Shown here in pieces: positions 20,098-30,832 of a stretch of 64,000 nucleotides of DNA (positions are counted from its first letter, which is position 1; every line of letters starts with the position of its first letter). This stretch comes from Fusarium oxysporum f. sp. lycopersici 4287. Its lineage: Eukaryota; Ascomycota; Sordariomycetes; Hypocreales; Nectriaceae. The notes under the pieces are model-generated. The model saw only the letters and a program-made list of their open reading frames with translations, made no database searches and was not told where the DNA came from. The stretch is from assembly GCF_000149955.1 (NCBI RefSeq), contig NC_030988.1, positions 1 to 64,000 on the forward strand, in the 5' to 3' direction. Made by a program: the position numbers and the translations under genes.

Positions 20098-22446
20098 AGC
20101 GGATCATTGGCGAACCGCGGATCGTGGATGCTTCTCATACAGACTTGGGTTCTGAGTCAGTTGCGACACGTCTCGAACACGCAGGCGAACAAAACAATAA
20201 ATCCGCGACACCCCTACCGTGTCCCTTGATTATCATTGGTGCAATCAGCTCGGGGTCACATTCCGGACCACATCAAATTCATTACCCTACACCTTGGGCC
20301 CGACGAACCCCGAAGGGCCTCGTCACTCCCAGGACCGTCGCACAGGAAAACCCATAAAATACAGTATTTCAAGTAAATCAAGTAAATCAAGTTTGAGGCA
20401 TTATGAACTTACTTACTTGAAATATATAGGGCCGTCAACTTACTTGACTTACTTGAAATACTTGACTTGATACTTGAATTGAGGTCAGCGCTGGAGCATA
20501 ATACCAAAGGCAAAGGTCAAAGCTGTACAAGAACTTAGTGTTGGGTTCGTCATTGACAGTGACGTGCCCTTCACAATATTCGAGCACAAGTTTCTAAAGG
20601 AGCTCTTCTATCAGTTCGACCATGAACTAGCACTCCAAATTCCTTGGAGTAGCAGTTCTATTACCAGAGAGCTACAGAAGATCTTCGAGTCTAAGGCGGA
20701 TATCATCAAAGCGGAGCTAGGCAGCGCCCTAACAAAAATACACATCAGCTTTGATCTCTGGACATCACCGAACCGTCTTGCGATAATGGCAGTTTTTGCA
20801 CACTTCATCGACAAATTCGGGAACCAACAATCCAGGCTGCCCGATCTACGCCGTCAGCTAGGTATCCACAGTGGTGAGAATCTTGCCGAGACATTGTTCG
20901 AAATCGTTCAACTGTGGGATATCCGAGGACAGGTTGGCACGGTCATTTCTGATAACGTGACTACGAACGATACCTGTCTCTCTTACTTCTACCGGCAGCT
21001 CGACCCTTCGATCCGGCCGGCTGATATCAAGGCCCGTCGCATGCGTTGCTACGGCCACGTTCTTAACCTTGTTGCCCGCGCGTTTCTTTTCGGTAAAGAC
21101 GCCGAATCTTTCGAGCTAGAGTCTGATATCAACGGCATGAGAGGTCTTCAGGAGCAAGATCTTCGCCATTGGCGTTCGAAGGGCCCAATTGGGAAGCTGC
21201 ACAATATCGTCAAGTTCATCAGATCCTCACCTCAGCGCAGCGAATATTTCACGCGCATCGCTCACGAGCAGGAGGACGAAAGGTACCATCTTTGCGAGGA
21301 ATCAACCGCCGAGCTTGAGGTCATCTTGAACAATGAGACGCGGTGGATTTCTACTTATATGATGATAGAGAGGGCTTTGCGGAAGCAGACTGACATCAGG
21401 GCCTACATCTTTGCACTCGAAGGCGAGAAAGACGAAGAAAAACGTATCCCTGCTGATGACATCTTATCCAACGAGGATTGGCGCGTGCTTGGTGAGGTCA
21501 ACGAGATACTTACGCCTTTATATCATTAGACAATGCGAACCCAAGGCTGGGGTAAATGCGACAGCCATGGGCGCCTGTGGGAAGTTCTGGTAGGGATGGA
21601 ATACCTGCTCGAGCATTTTGAAGACTGGAAAGGCTTCTACAATGAGTTTAGGACCGAAACAAGAAGGGCGACGAATCTAAATGATCCCGAACTAATTGGA
21701 AGAGCGTCTGCGCCTCTGAGGGGGACTAACATCCGGTCGGCCCGTTCCCGCCGTCGCCCTGCTCGCTTCGATGGGGAAGAGGTCTATGTATCCCAACAGC
21801 GAAGTCAAGCGCCAACTTTCACGGTAGCTGCCTTGCCGGAGCATTCTCAGGCTGAGTATGCGGCGCTTGACAAGCCACTGGCGTCTAAGGTTTCCCAGAA
21901 GAGCTCATTACCAGCAGACCACCGAGCATATATTCGGGCATCGATCAACAACGGCTGGAAGAAGCTGGATGAATACTACAGCAAGCTCGGAGAATCTCCC
22001 TTGTTTGCGGCAGCAGTCATCCTTCATCCGAGATTCGCAAGAGCCAATCCAATGGTGGAGGGACCACAAGCCTTCATTCCCGGTGCTAAGCAGCTTTGCC
22101 TTGGATGTCTTTGCCATTCCGGCTATGGCAACCGACTGCGAGAGGCAGTTCAGCCTAGCCAAGCTGATACTAACATCGCAAAGGCTCGCAATGGGCGCCG
22201 ACACGCTGGAGCGAGTTCATTGTCTGAGGAACTGGGTCCGACACGGCGGGGTAAAGCTGGGCAGTTGGGTCGGTAATTGAGGCTTTGGATCCGGCGTAAT
22301 ACCTTCACATACTCAATATATAGGCCTCCCATACAATTGATTGAGACGAGCCAATCAAATCAAACAAATCAACTTTGGACCGAAGCCCCATCAAACAAAT
22401 CAACTTTTACCTCAAAGTTGATTTGATTGATTTATGATGAGCGCTG

Positions 22447-24482
22447 GCTTACACCCCTTGAGGAGGCCTGGGTCTGGGATATTTCCAGGCTGCACAGCAC
22501 CAGCCAGTGCTAAAAGAGTGCCTAGCCCGAGTAGCTGCATTTTCATGGTGGTAGAAAACCGTATTTTACTATTTCACTGTCAGACTGATATATTTAACTG
22601 GCTGTCTATACGTACGCGTGCTATAAGTTGCTTTGATATCGTTAGAAAATACGTAAAGGTGATTAGGCTCTTTGATTTAGGTGAAGAAGGCGGGTTTGAA
22701 GAAGTGGCTCTAAGGTTTTTATAACCACTAAGAGGGTTAGATCACATGTCTCAGCACGGATGATATTCGAAATGTAAAGCGGGGACGTGAACTCAAATGG
22801 TACCCCCCAATTGGATCATTACATAGTAGAGCCTTCGCACGACCTAACCGTCCAGCAGTTGCTTGCGACCCTTCAGATCTGGCCTCTAGGCTTTTACCTG
22901 AGCAGTTTGCATCAGGCAGTGTCCATAACAATGATGACACGATACATTAAGAGCTGTGAGAAGCGGAAGTTGCCATACCTCTTCACAAGTTCCCTGCATG
23001 CAGGACGCCAGAGACGGAGATCGGCGGGAGATCGGCATATATACAGTGCTAGTAACTTGCAGTTGTGGCTGCATATTTACGTCAGGTAATTGCAGACGCG
23101 CTGTTGCGATCAGAGTCCCATTTAGCAATGGTCTGATCGACAATGCCAAGATCCATCAGGCTGTAAAGACGGAATCACCTCCCTTCCCCGGACCCTATCC
23201 CACATCAGATTATATCGCTTGAAACATAAAGAAGGTCATTTGGTCAACAATCAACGCTCGGGCCTCCTTTAAATATGACAATTAGTGCAATGCCCCTGCA
23301 AACTTGCAGCTAGCCACCTCAGCTTGACAAAGGCAGTGTGCAATACGGCTAATAAAATGCATAACTGCTTTGGCATTATTGAAGGGTTATGTTTTAGGTA
23401 GCAATGGTTTAATGTTATTTATATAATGTAAGTTAAGGAAATGCCGGATCCTGCCGGTTTTATCTACCTTATCAGACGCCATATGTAAAGCAACTTATCG
23501 GTATTTATTATAAGGAGAGAGAAGAAGTTTAGTTACATCTAATACATATAATGCAGCAGGAGGTTTTCTTCTTTAGAGGCAAATCAGTAATACAGATTCT
23601 CTGGTTAGGACTTAGTGATCTCTGCAGAGCGGGCTGGTATGCCTAATAATGACCTCATGCTGATATAGTAGACAGATAAGCCTATCACCTCACAACCGAG
23701 GAACGCACAACAGCCAATGATTGCCCATTCGCTTCCATTTTACCGACTTGCTAGCCTGCATTGTTTGTTTGTCGCAAGTTTCACTGCACGCCTGGATGCC
23801 CTGTGCACCAGTTTAGGCGGTCGGCTGCCCGCTATTATGCCCCTGTGTACGGACTAGCATGTGTCTAAGTCTGCCTTGCTTACCCCATCAAACGGGCTGT
23901 TGTGGCTGCAGCCGGTCAGGCTGACCGCTTCTAAGCCTTCGGCAGGGTTTGCATTAAAACAGAAAACGTCAATAGACTGAAGTTATTTTCTCTTTCCCCT
24001 AGGGGCTTTAGAAACTGCCCAAACCAATCGGTAATATAAAGGGTTAGGCCGGCTAGCTCTATCGCGCTATACACTACCTCCCTTTATATCTATCTTTTTA
24101 TCTCTTTTTAACCCTTTTTATTTTTCACTTTTTCTAGCTATTTTCCTATTTTCTTTTATTATTTCTTAATTATCTCTCTTAGAAAAATCTCCTCTCCTAT
24201 TAAACTTTCTTTTTCTACTACTAGTTGTTTTTTTGCCAATTACCTTTACCTCTTTCAATGAATTCCTCTCTCACTTGACTCTTTCTTTACCCCTGTCGAC
24301 GCTATGTCGCTTACCCCGCATAGTATGCTGCCTGATAAAGCAAAAAAGGGTTACCCCCCGAAGACTGTTGAGGCTTATACTTCAACATTGCCGCTGGTAC
24401 TTCCCCCAGCCCCACAGGGGTCTCTGCTTTGACTGAAAAAGGCTTTCTACCTCACCCCACTCTGGTCCCTCTCTCTGGCCAA
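22447..24482. other. Intergenic; inverted-repeat arm and pyrimidine-rich tract
   Basis: No gene is supportable. It holds the right arm of the diverged inverted repeat (23086-23333) and a strongly T/C-rich plus strand at about 24080-24240, like a promoter pyrimidine tract but with no gene to attach it to. Confidence 0.45.
23086..23333. repeat. Right arm of the diverged inverted repeat
   Basis: Opposite-orientation partner of 15178-15440. The outer hAT element lies between the two arms. Similarity weakens to patches beyond 23333. Confidence 0.8.
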
Positions 24483-24965
24483 TCACAGCCTTATATATCG
24501 ACAGGGGCTTCCTCTTTTACTGAAAATGGGAAGGACAATAAGGATGTAGCAATACACACCGGTCCGCCACGGCACTTGACGTTCTTGTTTTGCCCTCTTG
24601 GCTACATCGCCACCCTTCTTCCAATCATTTACCCAACCATGTTCTTCTCGGTGATGCTTCTGTATGCCCTGTATTGTTCCTATGACATACGGGCACGCAT
24701 TGCATGCTATCCCGTCGTCCCTTGGTGGTGCGATAAATGGAATCGGCTTGGTTGTCGGCGGCGGGAATGGAAATGCCTGTAATCCGGCCTGGTCTTGGAT
24801 AATACCGGGAATGGCTTGGACCTGCTGGATGATTACCTGCCTCTCTGCTGTTGGCATGCTATGCCGTACCCTTAAATGGCTATCTGCCTCCTTGGCTATA
24901 TATGCAAACTGGCAATTCTTGCAAATAATAATGGGAAACTCGGGCAAATGAACAAATGGCTCCAT
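24483..24965 (-). pseudogene. OrsD-domain protein fragment, copy C (N-terminal zinc fingers only)
   Basis: A 160-codon frame opens with a divergent C2H2-like finger (IIICKNCQFAYIAKEADSHL, then RVRH). A second follows (GIACNACPYVIGTIQGIQKH, then REEH), and then PWRTGVYC. This order is the N-terminus of fungal OrsD-domain (PF12013, formerly DUF3505) proteins, as in the two copies at 50-60 kb. The long middle and C-terminal parts seen in copy A are missing. It lies left of an assembly gap and of a repeat also found beside copy B. Confidence 0.65.
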
Positions 24966-25385
24966 CTTGGGGCTGGTATTATCTCTTGGTTCTATGTCTC
25001 GGATGGTCTTGGTTGTAATATGAATCGTGGGGTCTAATGGCTTCTCTTTGTTATGATACTGTATACTATGGAATTGTTTATCTTAATTTGCTTTTTTTCG
25101 TTGCCTGGTGCTCTTAAACCTTAACTATGACTGTTATTCCCATTTAATAACCTAACGCCTGCTCCTCCTACAATGGATGACTATGACCTGCCAAATCTCA
25201 CCAATCATAATGCTTGCGCCCCTGGTCACTTTCAACCACATCAAAAAAAACGGCGAAACTTCGAATATATCGCTTGGCCGTAATTCGGGTTTAAATCAAT
25301 TAATACTTTGGGAAAATACTCTCCTTAAACTTACCTTTTAATTAATACTAATTTTATTTATTTTACATACTAAAATGTCTATGAA

Positions 25386-25485
25386 NNNNNNNNNNNNNNN
25401 NNNNNNNNNNNNNNNNNNNNNNNNNNNNNNNNNNNNNNNNNNNNNNNNNNNNNNNNNNNNNNNNNNNNNNNNNNNNNNNNNNNNN
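25386..25485. other. Assembly gap (100 N)
   Basis: Exactly 100 N, the usual placeholder for a gap of unknown length. Confidence 0.99.
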
Positions 25486-25500
25486 CCTGTATTTTCTATG

Positions 25501-25756
25501 AACTCTACCCCATGTCATCAATAGCGCCTTTTCATTTTATATGGGTTTTTCTATGAACTCTACTACAATTCATTGCACCCATTGTGGGTAGACGCGCCTA
25601 ATTAGACAGCAAGCTTCATAGCCAATCATAAAAACACCTCTACCCCTGGCAAAAACCAACTCTACCCCCGGTCCTGATCATCGCGCTCCCCTGTCGAGTG
25701 ACTTCGGAAATTCAACTCTACCCCCTGCAAAGTGGGGCGAAATAATCAACTCTACT
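25501..25756 (+). repeat. Dispersed AACTCTACCCC motif, six copies
   Basis: AACTCTACCCC or close variants start at 25501, 25556, 25636, 25658, 25714 and 25748. Spacing is irregular, so this is not a simple tandem array. Confidence 0.7.
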
Positions 25757-25783
25757 AAAGTTGATTTTGGTATGTAGGACTAA
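25594..25783 (+). repeat. Element-end-like repeat with terminal hairpin, copy 1
   Basis: Shared with 49988-50100, apart from about 75 extra bases here. The last part is a perfect 7-bp stem, ATCAACT (25745-25751) and AGTTGAT (25759-25765), with a 7-base loop. Fourteen bases later comes CTAA, after which the two copies differ. A hairpin just before CTRR is the signature of a Helitron 3' end, but the base after it is G and not the expected T. Confidence 0.6.
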
Positions 25784-25818
25784 GTTGTGATCCTTGCCCC
25801 TGCCACTTGTGATACATC

Positions 25819-28781
25819 CAAGGGTGTGCACCACTCAATTCAATCAACTGAATGGCTCGGTGGCGGTGAGTTGACCTGGTCAACCACTCTCTCTAGTGGC
25901 GTTGATCAATTATCCGTCAAATTGAGTTGAATGGACACTGGTTGAAGTCGTTGATCTCCAAGCCGAGCTAGTTCACTCCCACTCTCCCATCCCCTTTTCT
26001 TCACATCCCACCTCTACCCAGGATCCTTCTTCCGTCCCATCACCACTACCATTCTCAGTAGGAAGTAGTGACAAGTCCAGGTCGTCAATCACCCCAGCCC
26101 GTAACCACGATCGCAGCACTTGACACATTCCTATAATGTCCGCGTCCAGCCGATTTCGTAGTGGCGTCACCATCCGCCCTGCCGCCGCAAACATCCTCTC
26201 ACACTCTGCTGACATCGGCTGGATCGTAAGGAAGTCCAGCGCCATTCGTGAAAGACGAGGATACCGACGTTTGCGCTCATGCCAGTATGATATTGGATCT
26301 CTAACATCGTTATCTCCATCCTCCCATGACGACTGCCATAATTCGAGCTCGTTAATATCTTCATTGATGTCGTCAGACAAAGTCGCTTCCTCTTTCACCA
26401 AACCGTATCCGAGAACCGGCCGCGTGCGCTCACAGTACGCTTGAAATGGGTTGTAGTACTTTCGCTGCCGCTTCGCAACTGGTTCGTCGTCCACGGGACT
26501 CCGGACCACCTGCAGGTGACGATAGTCCGATTCCCACACTTCTCGGACCATCTGCTTCGCCTTCATCACCCATTTCGTGTTATCCTTCCACTCATTCTCG
26601 AAATACCCCCACCGGAAAGCCGGGTGCAGCGCTAAGGCCGTGTAATAGATTGGTGTCTCATCCAGCCTGCTGTAGTACTTGTTGAGTTTTTCCCAACCCA
26701 GATTAATATTGATTCGGAAGTGCTCCGCGTCGGGTATCTCAGAAGCAAGCTGCTTATAGTCCTCGAGTACTTCCAACAAGAACTCGAATCCCTGGATAAC
26801 CTCCCATACATTCCCGTACGAGCCAACCCACCCTCCTTTCCGCTTGCGTTGTTGGCCATCGCCTTCCAGAGTCTTCACGGCGTCCTCGTAGAATCCAAGA
26901 AGCTTAGCCAGGTGTTCCAGGACTACCCAGTCATTGACCGTAAGCTGGTTTTCCTCCAAGCAAATCCGGGGCTCCCTTGCAGACTTTCTGAGATTCCCTG
27001 TCCTCTTTGATCTGTTGTCCTGCTCCCACTGTTGACGATGCTTCAAGACGAGTTGTTCGATGAATGGTCGAAGAATGATGGCGCGTCTAATCATGTATAG
27101 TTGAGAAAGCCACCGGGTATCGTTGTCAATGATCAAATCGACCGGCTGCCTCGCTCTAATCCTGGGGTCCGAAGATAGATCGAATTCGGAGCGTTGTATA
27201 CTCCGCAGCAAATAAGTAAGCTGGTCCGACCTTCGGACGTCAACCACCAGGTTGTGCAGCTTTCCGACAGGTCCTTTGCGCCGCCAAAGTGTGTGCTCCG
27301 CCTCAGACAGAGCAGCTTCCCCTGACAACTGCTCTTCGAAAGCCTCGACGTTGTGGCCAAACAGCAGTGCTTTGGCCGAGAGATTTAGCGTATGGCCGAA
27401 GCAGCGCCCACGCCTCCTCGACCCGACGAACCCGAGCTCACCACCAATTACCTCCATGGCCTTGTCGTTGCTTTCCGCGTTGTCCAGTGTGAAGTACCCA
27501 ATCTTATCCTGGATACTATAGGCGTCAAGGACGTCCAGTATTTCGGCCGCAATGTTGTGTCCGAAATGGCGAGTTCTCAATTCCGGTACACCAAGCGCCA
27601 GCTTGCGTGGCTGGCTATTCTCATCCCGAAAGAAACAAGCAATCCCGTACAAGCTGTGCCTGTTGCCTGACTTCCATCCGTCAAAGGAGACGTGAATCAG
27701 GCCGCATGACTGCTTCAGCGCTGCGACGACCTTATCCTTGTGCATTTCGTAGGCCGAGAGAACTTTGCGGCGGATGGTTGTCCTGGTAATATTGGCATCC
27801 GTGATCTTGACAAGTGGGTTGAGGTATTCGAATATCTGGCGTAGTCTTCCTTGCTCACAGACGCTAAATGCGTGGTTTTCCTCGATAATCCATTCGAGTA
27901 GGAGGCGCTGGAAATGCTTGCGGTCGAAACCCTTGGCCAGACTGTTCGCAATATCTTGTTCGCGCGGGAGTCGCGTATCGAGCTTCATCACTTCGGCGAT
28001 GGACCTCTGATCCTTGGCCTTTAATTTCTCGGCTTTTTTCTCAGCGGCTGATTTCGTCTTATCAGGGGGAGCGCGTATTCCATGGCCCTTGAATAAATGG
28101 GCGTTCGCATTCTGGATTCCCTTCTCCGCGAAGCTTCTGGGTTTAGGATTCTTATTCTGGATGCAGCGCCTGCAGACCCACCGCCGGGCACCAGAAGAAT
28201 CCTCAACATCATACCCGAAGCCCCATACCCACGATGGCGTATCTCGGACGCGTTGGGACCAAACGTAATCCGGGAAGCAACGCCAGAGGTACTGATGTTC
28301 TACTTCTTCATGTGGTCTTTCCTCTTGCAGGCTGGGAGCTGGCGTCGCTAAAGAAGCCACTGCAAGTGTTGCGGAAGATAACAGGTCAACGTCGTTCGTG
28401 GAGGGCGCTGTAGACTCCATTCCTTCTGGTTCAGAGCGTCCAGCTGGATCACGGTCGCGGAAGAACGCGAACATGGAGCGCGTGGGCACTGATCCAAGAG
28501 GGAAAAAACCCCAAGTGATGAGCTAAACCATATTAAAGTTAGTATAACGGGAAGGGTGGATCGCACAGACTAAACCTATTCAAGATACCAAAATCTCTTC
28601 AGGAATCACGAGTCCTATTACCAGCTACCCTAAATCCACCACCTTCAATCCATTCAATCAATGATAACTCAAAATGGATTGATGTTTATGTAATCCGTAT
28701 TCGATATTGATTGACGTTGAGTTGACGTTGATCGTCAATCCATTCAACATATTGAAATACGTTGAGTTGAGCACACCCTTG
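25819..28781 (-). mobile_element. Complete hAT transposon with 8-bp target duplication
   Basis: Terminal inverted repeats CAAGGGTGTGC begin at 25819 and end at 28781, followed inward by ACTCAA-type text. The duplication GATACATC is exact at 25811-25818 and 28782-28789. The element is 2963 bp and holds one uninterrupted transposase gene. Intact ends, an exact duplication and an open gene together suggest a recent insertion. Confidence 0.95.
25973..28489 (-). CDS. hAT transposase, intact
   Basis: A single frame of 838 residues. A BED-like zinc finger lies at about residues 100-145 (WVCRRC ... H ... HGI). The RNase-H-like catalytic core starts near 265 (LIHVSFDGWKSGNRHSLYGI) and includes YFTLDNAESND and, near 360, CFGHTLNLSAKALLFG. 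The hAT dimerisation region is at about 725-790 (MALDFLTIQPMSAECERMF). The protein binds the element ends and catalyses cut-and-paste transposition with 8-bp duplications, as seen at its own borders. Compared with the two decayed hAT genes at 16.7-22.4 kb it belongs to another hAT subgroup (different ends and zinc finger). Nothing in the frame is broken. Confidence 0.92.
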   Translation of the reverse strand: MPTRSMFAFFRDRDPAGRSEPEGMESTAPSTNDVDLLSSATLAVASLATPAPSLQEERPHEEVEHQYLWRCFPDYVWSQRVRDTPSWVWGFGYDVEDSSGARRWVCRRCIQNKNPKPRSFAEKGIQNANAHLFKGHGIRAPPDKTKSAAEKKAEKLKAKDQRSIAEVMKLDTRLPREQDIANSLAKGFDRKHFQRLLLEWIIEENHAFSVCEQGRLRQIFEYLNPLVKITDANITRTTIRRKVLSAYEMHKDKVVAALKQSCGLIHVSFDGWKSGNRHSLYGIACFFRDENSQPRKLALGVPELRTRHFGHNIAAEILDVLDAYSIQDKIGYFTLDNAESNDKAMEVIGGELGFVGSRRRGRCFGHTLNLSAKALLFGHNVEAFEEQLSGEAALSEAEHTLWRRKGPVGKLHNLVVDVRRSDQLTYLLRSIQRSEFDLSSDPRIRARQPVDLIIDNDTRWLSQLYMIRRAIILRPFIEQLVLKHRQQWEQDNRSKRTGNLRKSAREPRICLEENQLTVNDWVVLEHLAKLLGFYEDAVKTLEGDGQQRKRKGGWVGSYGNVWEVIQGFEFLLEVLEDYKQLASEIPDAEHFRININLGWEKLNKYYSRLDETPIYYTALALHPAFRWGYFENEWKDNTKWVMKAKQMVREVWESDYRHLQVVRSPVDDEPVAKRQRKYYNPFQAYCERTRPVLGYGLVKEEATLSDDINEDINELELWQSSWEDGDNDVRDPISYWHERKRRYPRLSRMALDFLTIQPMSAECERMFAAAGRMVTPLRNRLDADIIGMCQVLRSWLRAGVIDDLDLSLLPTENGSGDGTEEGSWVEVGCEEKGMGEWE

Positions 28782-29724
28782 GATACATCCGCATAGCCTC
28801 AGAAACCCAACAGCATAGACCAATAACCGCAGTCACTAAGGTGACGGTACAAGCTATCCAGCCCACAGTCCCCACGTAAGCAACTACACCAAGTGAGAGA
28901 AAAGTAAAAGCCCCTAACAAAACAGCACAAAGAAGGAGGGAAAGCAAATGAAATAAGACGGCCAACTTCGAAATCCCCATTTCCTTATTAAAGGCTTTGT
29001 TGATCTTCCCACGAGCAAACGTCACAATAAGCTTGGTGACGCTTGCAATGCTCAGTCCACTGCAAAAGAGAAGCCAGGCCGTTGTGAGAAATTTGAGAAC
29101 AGTTTCCTTCCGGAATGCTATATTGTTCCCATGCAGCTGAGCGGGATCCTGGATCGGTATGACGATGACTGTGAAGGTAATTGATCCCCCGAAAATGGAT
29201 ACCTTAATTATATGCAGAAGAAATTCTTCAAACCACTTTAAGGTTGGCGCAGTATCATCAGCATTACGAGTACCATCCACGAAGGCATCGCGAACAGTGT
29301 TTTGAATAGTCTCTTGGGCGTTGCTGATTCCAGCTTGGATGCCATCCTTGACGGCAGCTTGGAGAGTCCATTGAATAGTCTCTCGGGCACCGCTGATTCC
29401 AGCCTGGATGCCATCCTTGACGGCATCTTGGAGAGTCCCTTGAATATTGTCTCGGGCGCTGCTGATTCCAGCCTGGGTACCATCGTTGACGGCATTTTGG
29501 AGGGTCCCTTGAATATTGTCTCGGGCGCTGCTGATTCCAGCCTGGGTACCATCGTTGACGGCATTTTGGAGGGTCCCTTGAATATTGTCTCGGGCGCTGC
29601 TGATTCCAGCCTGGGTACCATCGTTGACGGCATTTTGGAGGGTCCCTTGAATATTGTCTCGGGCGCTGCTGATTCCAGCCTGGGTACCATCGTTGACGGC
29701 ATCTCGAACAATTTGCGAAGTCAT
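28744..29724 (-). CDS. Membrane protein with tandem 23-residue repeats; 3' end replaced by a hAT insertion
   Basis: 326 codons. After seven residues come six copies of a 23-residue unit, NAVNDGTQAGISSARDNIQG plus TLQ; copies 1-4 are almost identical, and a partial seventh follows. The periodic Ile/Leu/Val spacing suggests an amphipathic helix. Residues about 180-315 hold four hydrophobic stretches, likely membrane spans. I do not recognise the family. The hAT element entered after ...SEAMRMY, so the last 12 or so codons come from the transposon end. Read without it, the frame would go on through YHKWQGQG for a few codons into another repeat. The original C-terminus is therefore uncertain and the gene may be impaired. 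Confidence 0.6.
   Translation of the reverse strand: MTSQIVRDAVNDGTQAGISSARDNIQGTLQNAVNDGTQAGISSARDNIQGTLQNAVNDGTQAGISSARDNIQGTLQNAVNDGTQAGISSARDNIQGTLQDAVKDGIQAGISGARETIQWTLQAAVKDGIQAGISNAQETIQNTVRDAFVDGTRNADDTAPTLKWFEEFLLHIIKVSIFGGSITFTVIVIPIQDPAQLHGNNIAFRKETVLKFLTTAWLLFCSGLSIASVTKLIVTFARGKINKAFNKEMGISKLAVLFHLLSLLLCAVLLGAFTFLSLGVVAYVGTVGWIACTVTLVTAVIGLCCWVSEAMRMYPRVCSTQRISIC
29290..29703 (-). repeat. Coding minisatellite, six units of 69 bp
   Basis: Six head-to-tail 69-bp units encode the 23-residue repeats. The units nearest the gene start are nearly identical in DNA and the last two differ at several codons, which fits recent expansion from the 5' side. Confidence 0.9.
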
Positions 29725-29764
29725 ATTGTTGAGAGACGAATGTACTATTTTGACTTATTATAGT

Positions 29765-30830
29765 GAGGTATAATCTAGGGTAGTAAAGTTTGGACGCATA
29801 CTTGACTACTTATATAAGTCTGTAATTTGATGTCTAAATTTCGCAAAAATGCAGGTGATAAGGCTCGAGGAAAGTTTAACTTTGAACGACATCCAGAGGG
29901 TTAGCGAGACGCTCAGGTGGCGGTCACCGCCGCAAAGCCAGAGAGCCACCAGTCCACGTACCTCGGCCTCAGCCACAACTCAGCCACGCAGCTGTGAAGC
30001 CTCGTGCCAGCACCTAGCGATATAAGAATGGATGGATGGGTGGGTGGGATGCTCCACCAAATGGCGAATGCTCCGCGTCAAGCAATTATTTAGATTGCAC
30101 TTTAGATCAGGTTGAAGATAGATGTGGTTGACTTGATATGTTTTGTTAAGCAAGTGATTGATAATAGCGATCCTAGTGAGAATTGGGACTTGTTCGGATC
30201 TGATGGCCGTTATATACACTTATGAATTGATAGATAAATGCACCTAGAGTATTTTAATCATCGGAATCTCACTTATACCTCTAGCAACAATATGACAACT
30301 AGGCCCGGAGGCTCCATGATCCGACTACATAAGACCTGTGCGGCTGTGTCCTAACCTATCAGAGAGCGAGGAGGACATTGAGAAGGGGCTTCAGTCATAC
30401 TAGTTAGCCCAGATTCTCGATAGACGTGGCAGTTTCAACCAGGCCAGGCTCTTCCTGAAATAGCCTGTTGAGGCTCAACCTTTCTGCGGCTCGACCCTGC
30501 TGTTGACAGCCCGATGGCTTGGCAGCACACCCCTTCAATACTTGATAGGGCTGTAGCATCGATGTAGCTCGGTATTGAAAACCCTAAAAATAGGGACCGA
30601 CGTTCTAGGTCTTAAGCCATGGCGCCTTCTCACAACGGGATTCAGACACATCCACGTCAGCCCCGAATAATTGCGTCACTATGAATTATTCTAGTTCGAA
30701 CTGCAAGACAACAGGAATTTGGAGCGCTGAAAGCCTCATCAGTGAGGCCAATCTGATCGCCCAGTATCCACTATGCCGCTTAGTGTGACGTAGTCAATTC
30801 ATCTATACTGTGATATTTCTCCGACTTGGC
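29765..30830. other. Intergenic, nothing recognised
   Basis: Only short frames without domains. Confidence 0.45.
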
Positions 30831-30832
30831 TG

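Larger units (their letters stand above)
17191..20493 (-). mobile_element. Inner hAT transposon with 8-bp target duplication
   Basis: The ends read CAGCGCTGACTTCAATTCAAGTA at 17191 and the complement of CAGCGCTGACCTCAATTCAAGTA ending at 20493. The 8-bp duplication GAGCATAA is exact at 17183-17190 and 20494-20501. Subterminal regions carry many ACTTGAATT/CAAGTAA repeats. The element is 3303 bp including a solo LTR inside its gene. It sits inside the transposase gene of the outer hAT, so it is the younger of the two. Confidence 0.95.
16955..22280 (+). pseudogene. hAT transposase of the outer element (interrupted)
   Basis: The N-terminal part before 17190 ends in KRPRLDQSI. When the inner hAT and one target copy are ignored, the frame continues at 20498 as IPKAKVKAVQELSVGF. 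The main frame (to 21529) holds the hAT catalytic region, with ISFDLWTSPNR, then CYGHVLNLVARAFLFG and LNNETRW. It stops at an in-frame TAG (21527-21529) where the relative at 17342-20097 has a sense codon. Sense resumes at once (MRTQGWGKCDSHGRLWEVL) and runs to about 22035. About 90 codons are then missing with a frameshift, after which the hAT dimerisation end appears (FALDVFAIPAMATDCERQFS, to 22280). The copy is clearly inactive. The TAG could come from CAG by a C-to-T change. Confidence 0.85.
16655..22446 (+). mobile_element. Outer hAT transposon, split by a second hAT element
   Basis: The left end CAGCGCTCATCATAAATCAA (16655) is the inverted match of the right end finishing at 22446. Subterminal DNA is full of short AATCAA/TTGATT repeats, typical of hAT ends. 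Its transposase gene reads on the plus strand in two parts, before 17190 and after 20494, because the inner hAT sits between them. Without the inner element and one 8-bp duplication it would be about 2.48 kb. The flanking 8-mers (AGCAGTGG and GCTTACAC) do not match, so its own target duplication is lost, mutated or misplaced by me. Confidence 0.8.

Noticed and set aside
29302..29763. Repetitive plus frame of 153 codons
   Set aside because: Antisense of the 69-bp coding repeats. Its regularity comes from the repeat, not from a protein.
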